Assembly (NCBI GenBank): GCA_026826555.1
Contig: JAKSZT010054304.1
Location: 36,201,424 to 36,265,423, forward strand
Direction: 5' to 3'
Source: Tolypeutes matacus
Lineage: Eukaryota > Chordata > Mammalia > Cingulata > Chlamyphoridae
DNA length: 64,000 nucleotides
Position numbers and translations under genes: made by a program
The notes under the pieces: model-generated
What the model saw: only the letters and a program-made list of their open reading frames with translations
Told to the model about the DNA's origin: nothing
Databases searched by the model: none
Shown: positions 45,577-55,405 of the stretch, in pieces
Numbering within the stretch: position 1 is the stretch's first letter
Layout: every line of letters begins with the position of its first letter

Positions 45577-45581
45577 CATTC

Positions 45582-46780
45582 ATTGAATATCTTACCAGCG
45601 CATGTCAAAAATATGTAATCTGTATTTAGAATGTTTAAAATGCAGAAAGATTTTAACAAAATGTTTTGTGAATATTTACATCATTATGGATTAAATATAG
45701 ATTAGGTACATTAAATTTCTTCTGGTACTCTAGGGGCACTTCAAAGAAATAGAGAATCATCCTCTTATGCAGCAAACACAGGTGTGTGAGGTTTGTTTGA
45801 CTGCCAAATGAGAAATTCACTCCATATGCACTAAGAGTAAAAAGAAAATATAATGATTTTAAATATGAACCTGAGATTGAATACAGTTTACACAGATTCT
45901 TGGACTTGCAAGTTTTGATTCAAAATTGACATGTTTTTCATATATCCAACTCAATGTATCCTACTCCTGGATGAAGTTGTTTTAGATTTTAAAATTTATA
46001 AAAGAAATAAATAATATAGAACTCCAAGGATATGATTCATTCGATTTTTAATTTTTGAAATGGTGAAAGCACAAATTACTTGTATATGTTAAGGGTTATA
46101 CTTTCCATCATGAGAATATGTAAATCAATATAAGTAGAGAGAAAAAGACTCTTATAGAGAAAATGTACAGAGAATGTGGCTAAACTATCAGAGATATTTT
46201 GTCAAAATTTATGGCAGATTTTGCAGCCAAAAGTTCTCTTGACCAAAGCATATTATTGGTATTTTTTTTTTTTTATTTACAAATTGTTATTATGAGCAAC
46301 TAAAATTCTGTGAACAGAATTTTAGCTGAATAAATGGGGTCAGGGACTTCAAAAAAAGTTTCACAAATCTAGCATTTATACAAAATATATACATTATAGC
46401 TGTTTCTTTAAATAAATTGAACAGAAATTCTTCATCATTCTTGTAGATTTAAAGCAATAATAATAATAGAAGAAATAGCTATATAAATGCTTTTTAACAC
46501 ATATAACTTTTTTAAGAAATAAATGTATGCATAAGGTTTCTATAAATGTTGGAACTTTACAAAGTTATATATACTGGACAGAGTATTTGTAACATTGAAA
46601 AATATAATTCTTTTACAGTTTAAAAGACCCATTAAAATTGATTAGTCACTAGATATAAGAATTAAAACTGATATTTAATATAAGTTCTAATTTTGCAAGA
46701 GGGAAAATTTATTTCAATTCAAAACCTGTTTTTAAAATACCTGCCTTGGTTCTAAAACTATATAAAACCACACACATCAA
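45582..46780. other. AT-rich unassigned sequence
   Basis: No gene or named repeat recognised. Composition falls sharply from the more GC-rich ERV interior to AT-rich DNA at the integration boundary. Confidence 0.45.
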
Positions 46781-46793
46781 AATAAGACATTAC

Positions 46794-46977
46794 GGGAATC
46801 GGCTGTGGCTCAATCAGTAGGGCTCCCGTTTACCATATGGGAGGCCCGGGTTCGGTTCCCGGGGCCTCCTGGTGAAGGCAAGCCCGCCCGCATGGCGTGG
46901 TTAGCTGACCCAGCGAGCACAAGCAGCAAGGGGGGGATAAATGAATAAATAAATAAAATCTTTAAAAAAAATAAATA
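46794..46977 (+). mobile_element. Young DAS-type SINE with intact promoter boxes
   Basis: Plus-strand monomer. The head begins 'gggaatcggctgtggctcaa'; the A-box is TGGCTCAATCAG-like and the B-box is GGTTCGGTTCCC, both close to RNA polymerase III consensus. The body ('ggtgaaggcaagcccgcccg') and CpG sites remain undecayed, and the tail is (AAAT)n then A-run. Target duplication AATAAGACATTAC (46781-46793) and AATAAGATATTAC (46978-46990) differs at one base. Likely one of the youngest elements here. Confidence 0.95.
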
Positions 46978-46990
46978 AATAAGATATTAC

Positions 46991-47595
46991 ACTTCCCCTT
47001 TAGGGAGTTTACAATGTTGTAAGAGAAACAAGTTATACAAATGAATTGCATATATAGCATATATAAGTCCATTTATGTAGAATAAAACTTAAATAGTATA
47101 TAATTATTTGTGTTTGATTATAGTTTATAAGGGGTTAATAATACCCCAGTACATCCAATTCAACATTTATTATATAATACCAAAGGCACAACTTGAGGCT
47201 TTAAGGACAAAGAGATGAACAAAGTAAGTGTCCTTGTCCTAAGAAGTTGATAATCTGATTTTTGTGTTGTGGGATGAAGAGAAATGTACAAGAAAAACTC
47301 CAGTGTTTTAATACAAAGATCTATAAAATATGAAGTTAATCATTTTTACTGGAAATACTTTTGGAGCTTTAGAGAAGATTACTTGGAGAAAGTGACGTGA
47401 TCTTCAAAGAATTAATGCAAAAGAGTTAATCTTTAGAAAAAGAGGTAGGTGTGAATAGGGTAGTTATGGCAGAATAAAGCACTACATGCAAATGTAGATC
47501 ATCTTCGATATATTAAGCATGTACAGAGAGCTATAATAAGGGTGATGAATAGGTGTGACATTTCTGAATGAAGGGCAATAGACCTGAAGACCAAA
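46991..47595. other. Unassigned sequence with an old interspersed-repeat trace
   Basis: No gene. 47135-47260 ('caacatttattatataatac' then 'aaagagatgaacaaagtaag' and 'gtccttgtcctaagaagttg') has the look of an ancient mammalian repeat that I cannot name with confidence. Confidence 0.4.
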
Positions 47596-47599
47596 GACG

Positions 47600-47932
47600 A
47601 AGGGTTCTTGAAATTAGCAAACCTTACACAAGCAGAGATTGGAAAAGTGTTTGTATAGTAAGAATTGCCTCTCTGCTCCTTTCGGAATCATTACAGGAAG
47701 CCCAGGGCAGGTTGTCCAATACCAGACATGTGAGCGAGGTCATCCTAAATCTTGAAGCTACCTGACAGCAGAGGAAGAAGAGAGTCCAGTGTGCTCAGCA
47801 AAACAGGTCTAAACCAAAAAACCTTCCCAAGCAATCCACAAAATCATGATTAAATAAATGCCTATTTATTTAAGCCACAAAATTTTGGGGGTGTTTCTTA
47901 CATAGAAAAGGCTAACTGATGTACAAATTCAA
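47600..47932 (+). repeat. MLT1-like LTR, plus strand
   Basis: The right end is diagnostic: 'aaataaatgcctatttattt', 'aagccacaaaattttggggg', 'tgtttcttacatagaaaagg' and 'ctaactgatgta' follow the MLT1 3' terminus. The left end is uncertain. The 65-codon frame at 47568 overlaps it by chance. Confidence 0.65.
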
Positions 47933-48867
47933 TACATATATATTTTTTTAATGTACAGTCAATGAATGAAAAATACAAACTTGTTAACAGATCAGAAGTC
48001 ATTAAAATTGCCTTGTGAAAATACACTGAATTTAACTATTTCACTTAATGGTAGGGTAGAGGAAAGAGATTAGAGGGATTTTTCAGAACTAAACTCAACA
48101 GGATTTTCTTCTATGCCTGTCTAGTTGAGATAGAATCATTATTCAGTTCCTTCAATCCCAATAGGCTCCAGTTTATGAACTGAAAGTAAAAGACATAAAA
48201 GTCTGTACCTTCAAATTGTCCATATCTTCTGCTATTAAAGAGCCAGTTTTAACCTAAGCTTATATTTAAATTTTGGGGTATTTCTGAAAGTGAATAAAAG
48301 ATTTAACATTCCAATATTCTCAGGTTTTTTTTTTCCCCTATCAATTGATGCAAACTAAGTAGGCATATTACTTGAGTCACAAGAAAAAGTAGGTTGTGCT
48401 TTAGCATTTCAAGGGTTGTATTACAAGGATCACAGAGGCAATTGCCCTGGGATTTAAGTGATGGAAAACAAAAACAAAAACAAAACTGGTTTCTTTCACT
48501 CATTCTAAAGACTCTAGTTCACTCTTCTTGCTGCATTTTAAAACAGGCTACATCAGATTAGAGTGTGATTGCATAGAAGAGAATGATGTTACCTGAAGAA
48601 GGAGAAATGCGTTCTGGGCAAGAAAAAACATAATCGATGTCAAAATCCCTTCACATAAGCTTGTACTATTTCATAGTTTTATCTGTCTCCACAAACTCAA
48701 TACAACTAAGTGTTATCCACTTTATGTGAGAAATAATATTTCTCTTAAAAATGTTTATTCTGACCATTAAAGAAATAGAAATTTTGGTGGTTGTTTTTTA
48801 ATTAATTGTTTTTAAAATGGCCTATTTATGTCATTTGCAGTTTTTAAAAATATGTTTGTCTTTTTAA
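47933..48867. other. Unassigned sequence
   Basis: No supported gene and no named repeat recognised. A short CAAAAA run occurs at 48468-48484. Confidence 0.4.
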
Positions 48868-49009
48868 GAGCTGACATTTATTGAATGCTTACTACATAGT
48901 GGGCACTGTGATAAGCCATCTATAAATGCATATAATATTCACAAGAATATTGGGAAATAGCTATTTTAGCCCTAATTTTTATGTGAATATGAAGCATAGA
49001 CGAATTAAG
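48868..49009 (-). repeat. MIR SINE, left part (split by LTR)
   Basis: 'acatttattgaatgcttact', 'gggcactgtgataagcc', 'aatattcacaagaatattgg' and 'gaagcatagacgaattaag' follow antisense MIR order. The sequence continues at 49615 with 'ttacctgaattctagctgca' and 'ggatttgacccagggctt'. The MIR was therefore cut by the LTR between. Confidence 0.75.
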
Positions 49010-49609
49010 TGTTTTAGTTTGCTAAAAACTGCTTGGAGCAATATACCAGAAATGGGTTGTCTTTAAAATGGGAATTTGTTAGGTAAAAAGCTTACAGTTC
49101 TGAGGCTGTGAAAATGCCCAAATCAATGAATAATCAGAGATACTGTCTCACCAAGGTCAGCTGTTGGTGATCCTGGACTCCTGCCTCATGGCAAGGCCAA
49201 GGATGGCTCTGCTGATCTCTGCCTTCTCCTCCAGGCTCACTTTCTTCTCAAGCTCAACTGTGGACAAGCAGGTACAAGGCAAGGTCCACTGGTCTTTCTC
49301 CTCTCCTCTGGACCTCATTGCTTCAGCTTTAGGCTGCTCTGTCTGTGACTTTTTCTCTCATGTGGGTTCCTCTCTGAGCTCCTGAGTTCCTTCTCTCCAT
49401 CTCTTCAACTTTTCTCTTTTGTCTGTGGCTTTATTCCTCCATTTATAAAGGACTTTAGTAGGAGGATTAAGACTCACCCTGGGCTATACCTTACTGGAGC
49501 AATTGAATCAAATAGCCTTTAACTGATCTAATCTAATCAAAGTTCACAATAGGTTCAAATTAAGGACATAATTTTCTAGGGTTCAAAATGAAAGACTCAA
49601 ACCAAAACA
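49010..49609 (-). mobile_element. Solo LTR of family B inserted in a MIR
   Basis: 600 bases from TGTTTTAGTTTGCTA to CAAACCAAAACA. Flanks TTAAG (49005-49009) and CTAAG (49610-49614) are a five-base target duplication with one change, as for ERVL-type integration. Strand is inferred from the family's antisense MaLR copy at 17620. The plus-strand frame at 49164-49385 is a chance frame in the pyrimidine-rich part. Confidence 0.8.
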
Positions 49610-49705
49610 CTAAGTTACCTGAATTCTAGCTGCATTGCTAGGATTTGACCCAGGGCTTTCTAACAGAAGAATGTGCCCTCTTACTCACTTCTAAATTAAC
49701 CAAAT
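49610..49705 (-). repeat. MIR SINE, right part
   Basis: Continuation of the MIR cut at 49009, with the tRNA head in antisense ('cagggctttctaacagaaga', 'atgtgccctcttactcac'). Confidence 0.7.
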
Positions 49706-49937
49706 ATATAACAATTTTATTCAAGATTTATCTGTGGTAAATGCCACAAATATTCTTCCTGGGTTTTTGTCTGCTGTTTATTTATTTATGTATGAAGTTT
49801 TTGCTTATTTGTTACATTCACATATCAGTATTGTTTAGTATGATTTCTGTTTTTATAAATTTCTGAACTCCATTTTATACAATAATATTCACTTTGATAT
49901 TCTCCCAACATTCTTATGTTTTACAATAGGATTCATG
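49706..49937. other. Unassigned AT-rich sequence
   Basis: Short stretch between MIR and LTR with no feature recognised. Confidence 0.4.
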
Positions 49938-50345
49938 AGGTTAAAAGCTTACAGTTCTAAGGGTATGAGAGTGCCCAAATCAAGGCATCATCAGAGATGC
50001 TTTATCCCCGAAGGCTGGCTGCTGGCAATCCTGGACTCCTGCCATGTGGCAGGGCACAATGGTGGCTCTGCTGGTCTCAGCCTTCTCCTCTGGGCCTTGT
50101 TGCTTTCAGCTTCTTGTTCTCTTGGCGTTCTCTCTGCTTACTGGGTTCCTCTCTCTCTCTGCAGCTTATTTCTCTATCTGCTACTTTTTATTCCTTTGTT
50201 TAAAAAGGACTTCAGTAAAAGGAATAAGACCTACCCTGGGTCTTGCAATCTAGCCAAAGGCCTTTAATTTAATCAAAAATTCCCACCAACAATAGGTTTA
50301 CTTGCACAGGAATCAATGAGTTTGAAGAACAGGATTTCCTTGGGC
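49938..50345 (-). mobile_element. LTR of family B, truncated
   Basis: Starts inside the family ('ttaaaagcttacagttctaa') and continues with 'gagagtgcccaaatcaaggc', 'tggcaatcctggactcctgc', 'aaggacttcagtaaaaggaa'. Matches the 49010-49609 copy block by block but lacks its outer 70 or so bases. Three overlapping plus-strand frames at 49935-50267 are chance frames in pyrimidine-rich LTR sequence. Confidence 0.75.
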
Positions 50346-50718
50346 CCACCCAGCTTCAAATTAGTACATTTAGATTTTACTAACTTTAAAATTTTTAATT
50401 TAGAAGTGGCAGTCAAACATAATCTAGCTAAGGTTTCTTTGGCAGATTGCAAGTGACTTGAAGAGGAACATTTAGCTTTCTCTCTAAGAAAGTTCAAATA
50501 AATGTATCTTTCTAAAGTGAGTTTTATTTTAGCACTCATTTCCTCCCTTATGTGTTAAATCTATGATGAGCATTATAAAAACAATATAATCCACTATTAT
50601 TTCCTGTAACTGAAGTAAACAAAACCAAATGTAAACTAAAGTTTTTGCTGACTATATAATCAAAAGGACAAAAGTAAATGCAGAGTTTAAAAGAAGATGG
50701 TCCATTATAATAGCCTGC
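50346..50718. other. Unassigned sequence
   Basis: No gene or named repeat recognised. The minus-strand 88-codon frame at 50273-50539 has no recognised domain. Confidence 0.4.
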
Positions 50719-50794
50719 ATGTCTGCCAGTGCTCTCAACATCCAGTCATTCATCTGTTATATTTTTTCAAGATGTCTGCCAGTGCTCTCAACAA
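50719..50794. repeat. 22-bp direct repeat with a 32-bp spacer
   Basis: A 22-base word beginning ATGTCTGCCAGTGCTCTC occurs at 50719-50740 and again, identical, at 50773-50794. The spacer 50741-50772 is not repeated. Flanking sequence differs, and the right copy abuts the LTR family A fragment. Confidence 0.85.
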
Positions 50795-50888
50795 ACAAAG
50801 GGTATCATGCCTAGAGGAAAAGACCAGTTTACAAACATAATCAATATCTATTTTTGGAATTCATAAATAATATCAAACTGCCATAACA
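50795..50888 (-). mobile_element. LTR family A, 5' end fragment
   Basis: 'gaccagtttacaaacataat' and 'ggaattcataaataatatca' then 'aactgccataaca' match the TG-end of the family A LTRs at 38175 and 55406. Only about 90 bases remain. The fragment stops at the 22-base repeat on its left. Confidence 0.7.
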
Positions 50889-51089
50889 AGTAATTCACAG
50901 GTGATTAATATCCAGAATAGAGAAAGAAATCTTATAAAGCCATAAGAATAAGATAAATATATGCCACTCATCCACAGCACAACATCCAAAAGATACAAAC
51001 AAGAATTAATGTAAAAGGAAACCCAAATCCCACTGTGTGTTGTGCTAGAGATGGTTTAGATTTATAGAGCTGATATTAGTGTCACTTTC
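50889..51089 (+). repeat. Possible old L1 fragment, left part
   Basis: 'gtaattcacaggtgattaat' and 'atccagaatagagaaagaaa' resemble decayed L1 ORF2 C-terminal sequence that may continue at 52030, with the LTR at 51090 and unassigned sequence between. Confidence 0.4.
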
Positions 51090-51494
51090 TGTTTTGGATT
51101 GAATCATGTCCCCTACAAAGACATGTTCAATTTTTAAACCCCAGTAAAATGAATATGAATCCAATTGTAAAAAAGATCTTTGAAGGTGTTATTATTTAAG
51201 GCAAGTTCAAACTGAATCAAATGGGCCTTAATCTACTAGAAGTGGAGTCCTTTTAAAGACAGTGAGTAGTAGGAGACAGTCAAGGAGAGAGATGGCCATG
51301 TGACAGAGGCAAAGATTTAATAGTCTATTGCCAGCAAGCCACCAGCAGAATGCTACAGATTTTGGAGAAATCTTGATCCTGCTGACACCTTGATTTTTCA
51401 ATTTTTAGCCACCAAAACTCTGGGGCAGCAAATTCTTGTTGTTTAAGAAAAGCAGCCTTGGAATTTGTTATAGCAGTTCTGGCAAACCAATGTA
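51090..51494 (+). repeat. MLT1-like LTR, plus strand
   Basis: Begins TGTTTTGGATTGAATCATGTCC and has 'gatctttgaaggtgttatta', 'atcctgctgacaccttgatt', 'gcagccttggaatttgttat' and 'ggcaaaccaatgta' at its end, the MLT1 order. The 65-codon minus frame at 51325 is not a gene. Confidence 0.72.
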
Positions 51495-52029
51495 CTTCTA
51501 ACTCCATTTTCAGTGATATCATTATGTTAGCTTGAAAATTGCCATGGTTGGAGAATTTAAATCGACAAATTCTTCCTTAGTAAATAACGGCTTCCTCATA
51601 AACATCTCCTAATGTCTGCCATAGAACTGGTATAATGAGGAAATTTATAGCACCATCATGAAGAACTAGAAAGAGCAATATCCACAATTGAATTGATGTT
51701 ATATCACAGCCACAACAATGGCTCTACAGGGAATTTGACTTTGTAATCCCAGCTAGTTCTGGCTGGGCCAGAGAAAAAGAGAGCTTCCTATCCTTCTCAC
51801 TTTGAGTCACCTTGTTCTAGAGTCGAAGTTATTGTATTCCTCAGCATCTGACAAGAGTTTAGAATGTGTGTATATAACCTTGCATCGTGGTAGCAAAATG
51901 AAAGTCTGGCATTTTAATTTCTATAGGTGTAGTTAAATTTGTGCCCACTAAAACTCAGGAAGTGAATTCCCCATAGAAAAGAGGTTGTTCAAGTCAAGAA
52001 GGATAAACAAATACCAAAGTTCGATCATA
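51495..52029. other. Unassigned sequence
   Basis: No gene or named repeat recognised. Confidence 0.4.
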
Positions 52030-52640
52030 TGGGGAAATGTAAGTTAAAACTACTATGATATACAATTTCACACAGTTTATTCAGCAAACATTAAAAGTCC
52101 CATACATCTAATATAGCTCTCAGTGTGAACTATTGGGAAATCTCATGCACTGTTGGTCAGAATGGTAATTGATATAACCATTTTACTGAGCAATTTGGCA
52201 ATATCTATTAATGATTAAGGTGCTCAAAATGTATGTCACACACACAAGGAGTGTAAAAGAAAATAATTTTGGGGACCCAACCCATACCTCTAATAATTTG
52301 AGAATAGACAGTTAAGCTGTGGCATGATGATGCAAATAAATGCTATACAGCAATAAAAATAAATTATTATTACTTATATCAATAGGGATAAATCTCATAA
52401 ATATGATAGAGGTAATGACAACTTTCAGAAGGTTACAAACAAGTTTGATAAACCCATAAAATCATTATTCATACTACTTATAGTTATATATGTTTGGCAT
52501 AAAGTGCATTTGAAAATGCATACTAATAATAATTATTAAAATCAAAATACTTGTTGCCTTGAGGAAATGACATGGGGGGATGCTTAAAGTGATTTTTAAA
52601 ATAATTTTGTAAAAGGACAGAATATATGGATAGGCTTAAT
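52030..52640 (+). repeat. Old L1 ORF2 C-terminus fragment
   Basis: 'aaaactactatgatatacaa', 'atgcactgttggtcagaatg', 'actgagcaatttggcaatat', 'atgctatacagcaataaaaa' and 'agggataaatctcataaat' are in L1 ORF2 C-terminal order. Heavily mutated. Confidence 0.65.
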
Positions 52641-53302
52641 TTCAATAGTAGAGATTCTTAAGCCAATTGGTAGCTATATAGAGGCCCATTGCCCTTTATT
52701 AATTTCTGGATGTCAAATAATACATGGTGTTTTTAAAATTAAAATATCATTAAATAAACAGAAATAATTTTCAATGATATACAATGTTGTTTAATGCATA
52801 TCCAAACACTAACTAAAGTTTGTGTATTATCATGCTCCATAGTCTCTGCATTCTTGCTAAGTGGAAGATGAAACACATGTAGCAGTGGTGCACATGTAGC
52901 ATGGTACACCCCATGCAAAAGGAAATTCCAGTGAAGGATTCTTCCTCCATGATTGCATTCTCAACAAGGGGTTTACATTGTTCCTTACCCTCTTTTCAGG
53001 GAGACTTGGGGGTGCCCTGGACTGTTGACTGCTGTATTGTCCTCAGGTGGTTTGCCAGATCAGAGTCTCTCTAGTGGGAAGTAGGTCCTCCTCTAGGTCC
53101 CTTTCACTTTACTTCCTGGTCATCTCTGATATAATTTCATGCTCCCTGCCACTTATAGGACTTCTTGTTTCTCTGTCCTTCCTACCCACCTAACTACCAC
53201 CTAAGCTAATCTTCCATCTGGTTGGTAGATTGAAAAAATTAAATCTTTTGTTTGTTGCTTCTACTACCATTGGATGAGGAAATGAGAGCAACTAATGACA
53301 TT
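52641..53302. other. Unassigned sequence, moderately GC-rich at 52850-53230
   Basis: No gene with a defensible structure. No named repeat recognised. The more GC-rich central part may be unique DNA. Confidence 0.4.
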
Positions 53303-53316
53303 AATACTTAACTTGA

Positions 53317-53667
53317 GGAAGCAGATGTGGCTCAAATGATAGGGTTCCTGCCTACCACATGAGAGGTCTCTGGTTTGGTTTCCGGTGCCTCCTAAAGATG
53401 ACAGCAAGCTGGTACAATGGGCAGGCTTGGCGAGCTGGTACAGCGAGATGATATGACAAGAGATAGAAGAAGAACATGAGTGGCGCAGCAAAGCAGGGAA
53501 TGGAGGTGGCTCAAGCAGTTGGGCACCTCCCTCCTACATCTGAGGTCCTGAGTTTGGTTCCTAGTGCCTTCTAAAGAAATAAGGAAGACGAGCAGACACA
53601 GCAAGTGCAAACAACAAGGGAGTGGGGAGAAATAAATAAATAAATAAAAATACATCTTCCAAAAAAA
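53317..53667 (+). mobile_element. DAS-type SINE, dimeric form, with perfect TSD
   Basis: Two tRNA-derived units: the first head at 'ggaagcagatgtggctcaaa', the second at 'ggaatggaggtggctcaagc' (about 53498), then (AAAT)n and an A-run. Perfect 14-base duplication AATACTTAACTTGA at 53303-53316 and 53668-53681. The perfect duplication indicates that the dimer itself was the mobile unit rather than two chance insertions. Minus-strand frames at 53264-53655 are shadows. Confidence 0.93.
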
Positions 53668-53681
53668 AATACTTAACTTGA

Positions 53682-55122
53682 AGTTACAATACTATTATAT
53701 GATTTCTCCATAGAAAATATTTGATAAGTAGGCAGTAATCCAATATTAGTGAGATCACAATAAATGATGGCTATAGGTCAGAGAATTAGTGCATATATTA
53801 TATGTATACAATATGCATTATAATAGCAAATCAGTTTATATTATTTTAGATGATCAGATCACTTTTAACAGTTCTCATACGCATGAATCATTTGAATATT
53901 CAAGAAAATAACCAGCCACACTAACTAGCAACAAGACAACTAAAAATGAACCAAGTGACAGAATCAATACTGAAACAATATTGGTTTCTTGAGTGCTATA
54001 TTAAGATGATATAAAAGGCAGCACACATCAATAGAATCAATGTGCTGTTGTTATGCCCTGGACATAATCTCCCATAATCTCCATTATAATCAGGGAAGAA
54101 ACATTTTTTTTAAAATGGCATAATTAGCTAAATTACTGCTTATACCTTAATAGAAGAGCCACTATTTTCAAAGGAAAACACTCTCTAATCATTTAAAATT
54201 ATTGAATACCATGATTGGAATTAATCTAAAAAATCATGTGAATCTTCCCTCTAAATAAAAATTCCTCAGGAATTATATTTGAAATATAATCATCCAAGTT
54301 CCACTTAAATACTTCTAATGCTAAAGAGCTCACAATTCTGAGTCAATCCATTCTAGAATTTAAATTTTCCAATCCTCACAATTTTTATGCTGAAATCAAA
54401 TTTGCCTCATTTTAACATCTACCTACAGATTTTATGCCTTCTTCCTTATTGCAAGTATCAATAAAATCTCACTCCCAGCCCTATATCATTTAGTCTTACT
54501 TATATTTGTATTTCTCCTGGGAATATAAGCTTGTGAGATGCTGATGAGCTAGGATTTATAGTCAACAAAATTAAAGGTCATCATATAATCAGAAGAAGTG
54601 AAGAATAACATGAAAAATCGAAGTGATAAATAAAATTTTCATATAAAATGAAAGGTCACAGCCCTTTAAACATAAGCTCCTTCTGTCCACATGAACTAGA
54701 TTTATGACAGTAAAGGACATTTAAAAAAAAGTATGATAATGAGGATGATTGAAATGTCAAATTATCTCATACAGAAATGAACATAGAATTTCAGAAAACA
54801 AACTTTTTAATGTGATATAAGAAAGCTAATATTCAGAGAATATCTGAATATAATAATCTTTAAAGTTGGATATTTTCCATAATGATTATTTTGTCATTAT
54901 AGAAACTAAACATATGCATTGCAAAAATTTTATAAAAATAAGTACATATAAAGGGAAAATAAAAACCACACAAAATCCTATATAACACTTTAACATTATC
55001 AGTGAGTCTTAGTAAAGAGACTCTGGGGCAGTCCCTTCCAGTGCTAGCCCTTTTCTTCCCAATAGCTTCTTTGTAAAACAAATTTCTTTCTTTTGCCCCT
55101 GAAGCAGTAAAATATTTAAGGA
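53682..55122. other. AT-rich unassigned sequence
   Basis: No gene. The minus-strand 73-codon frame at 54860-55081 has no recognised domain. Confidence 0.4.
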
Positions 55123-55144
55123 CTGACTCATCTATCTATCTATC

Positions 55145-55195
<51 letters not shown>

Positions 55196-55207
55196 ATCTA
55201 TCTATCT
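55123..55207. repeat. (ATCT)n tetranucleotide microsatellite
   Basis: About 20 ATCT/TCTA units with two ATC interruptions ('tatcatctatct'). Likely polymorphic. Confidence 0.95.
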
Positions 55208-55284
55208 CAGTTCTATATTTGGTATATTATTGCCTGATTTAAAAGTTATTTTTGCCTGGGGAGGCACACCCACTGTCTTTTAGG

Positions 55285-55405
55285 GCTTATATAAATATAT
55301 CATATATACATATGATGTATATATGTACACAAACATATGCTTATGTATATATACATCATATATATGACATATATGGTATATGTGATGATATATGACATAT
55401 ATATA
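55285..55405. repeat. AT-rich alternating tract with a perfect inverted repeat
   Basis: Alternating TA/CA-rich sequence. Arms ATATGATGTATATAT (55310-55324) and ATATATACATCATAT (55347-55361) are perfect reverse complements separated by 22 bases, so a cruciform or hairpin with a 15-bp stem could form. The family A LTR begins immediately after the tract. Confidence 0.85.

Larger units (their letters stand above)
41540..45581 (-). mobile_element. Endogenous retrovirus, LTR to LTR with CATTC target duplication
   Basis: A provirus of about 4 kb on the minus strand. The order read on the minus strand is 5' LTR (45576-45212), primer-site candidate, gag-like region, RT region, integrase zinc-finger region, polypurine tract, 3' LTR (41924-41545). 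The five bases CATTC at 41540-41544 and 45577-45581 are identical, proving a single integration that has not recombined. Five-base duplication and the RT word content (DYRELNK, FAFTWEGRQW, YIDD) point to a class III (ERVL-like) or unclassified lineage, though I cannot place it without a tree. It is too short for a full provirus: protease and env are not recognisable and all genes carry stops and frameshifts, so it is defective. Confidence 0.92.

Noticed and set aside
46794..46870. Possible tRNA gene (A and B boxes present)
   Set aside because: The head is tRNA-like, but the cloverleaf 3' half is replaced by SINE body and an A-rich tail, with target duplications. It is a SINE, not a tRNA gene.
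49935..50267. Hydrophobic 110-codon frame that could look like a membrane protein
   Set aside because: It is pyrimidine-rich sequence of a truncated family B LTR. The hydrophobicity comes from CT-rich codons (L, S, F, C) and other copies do not keep the frame.
55123..55207. Regularly repeated array considered as CRISPR-like
   Set aside because: It is a tetranucleotide microsatellite without spacers, in a mammalian genome.
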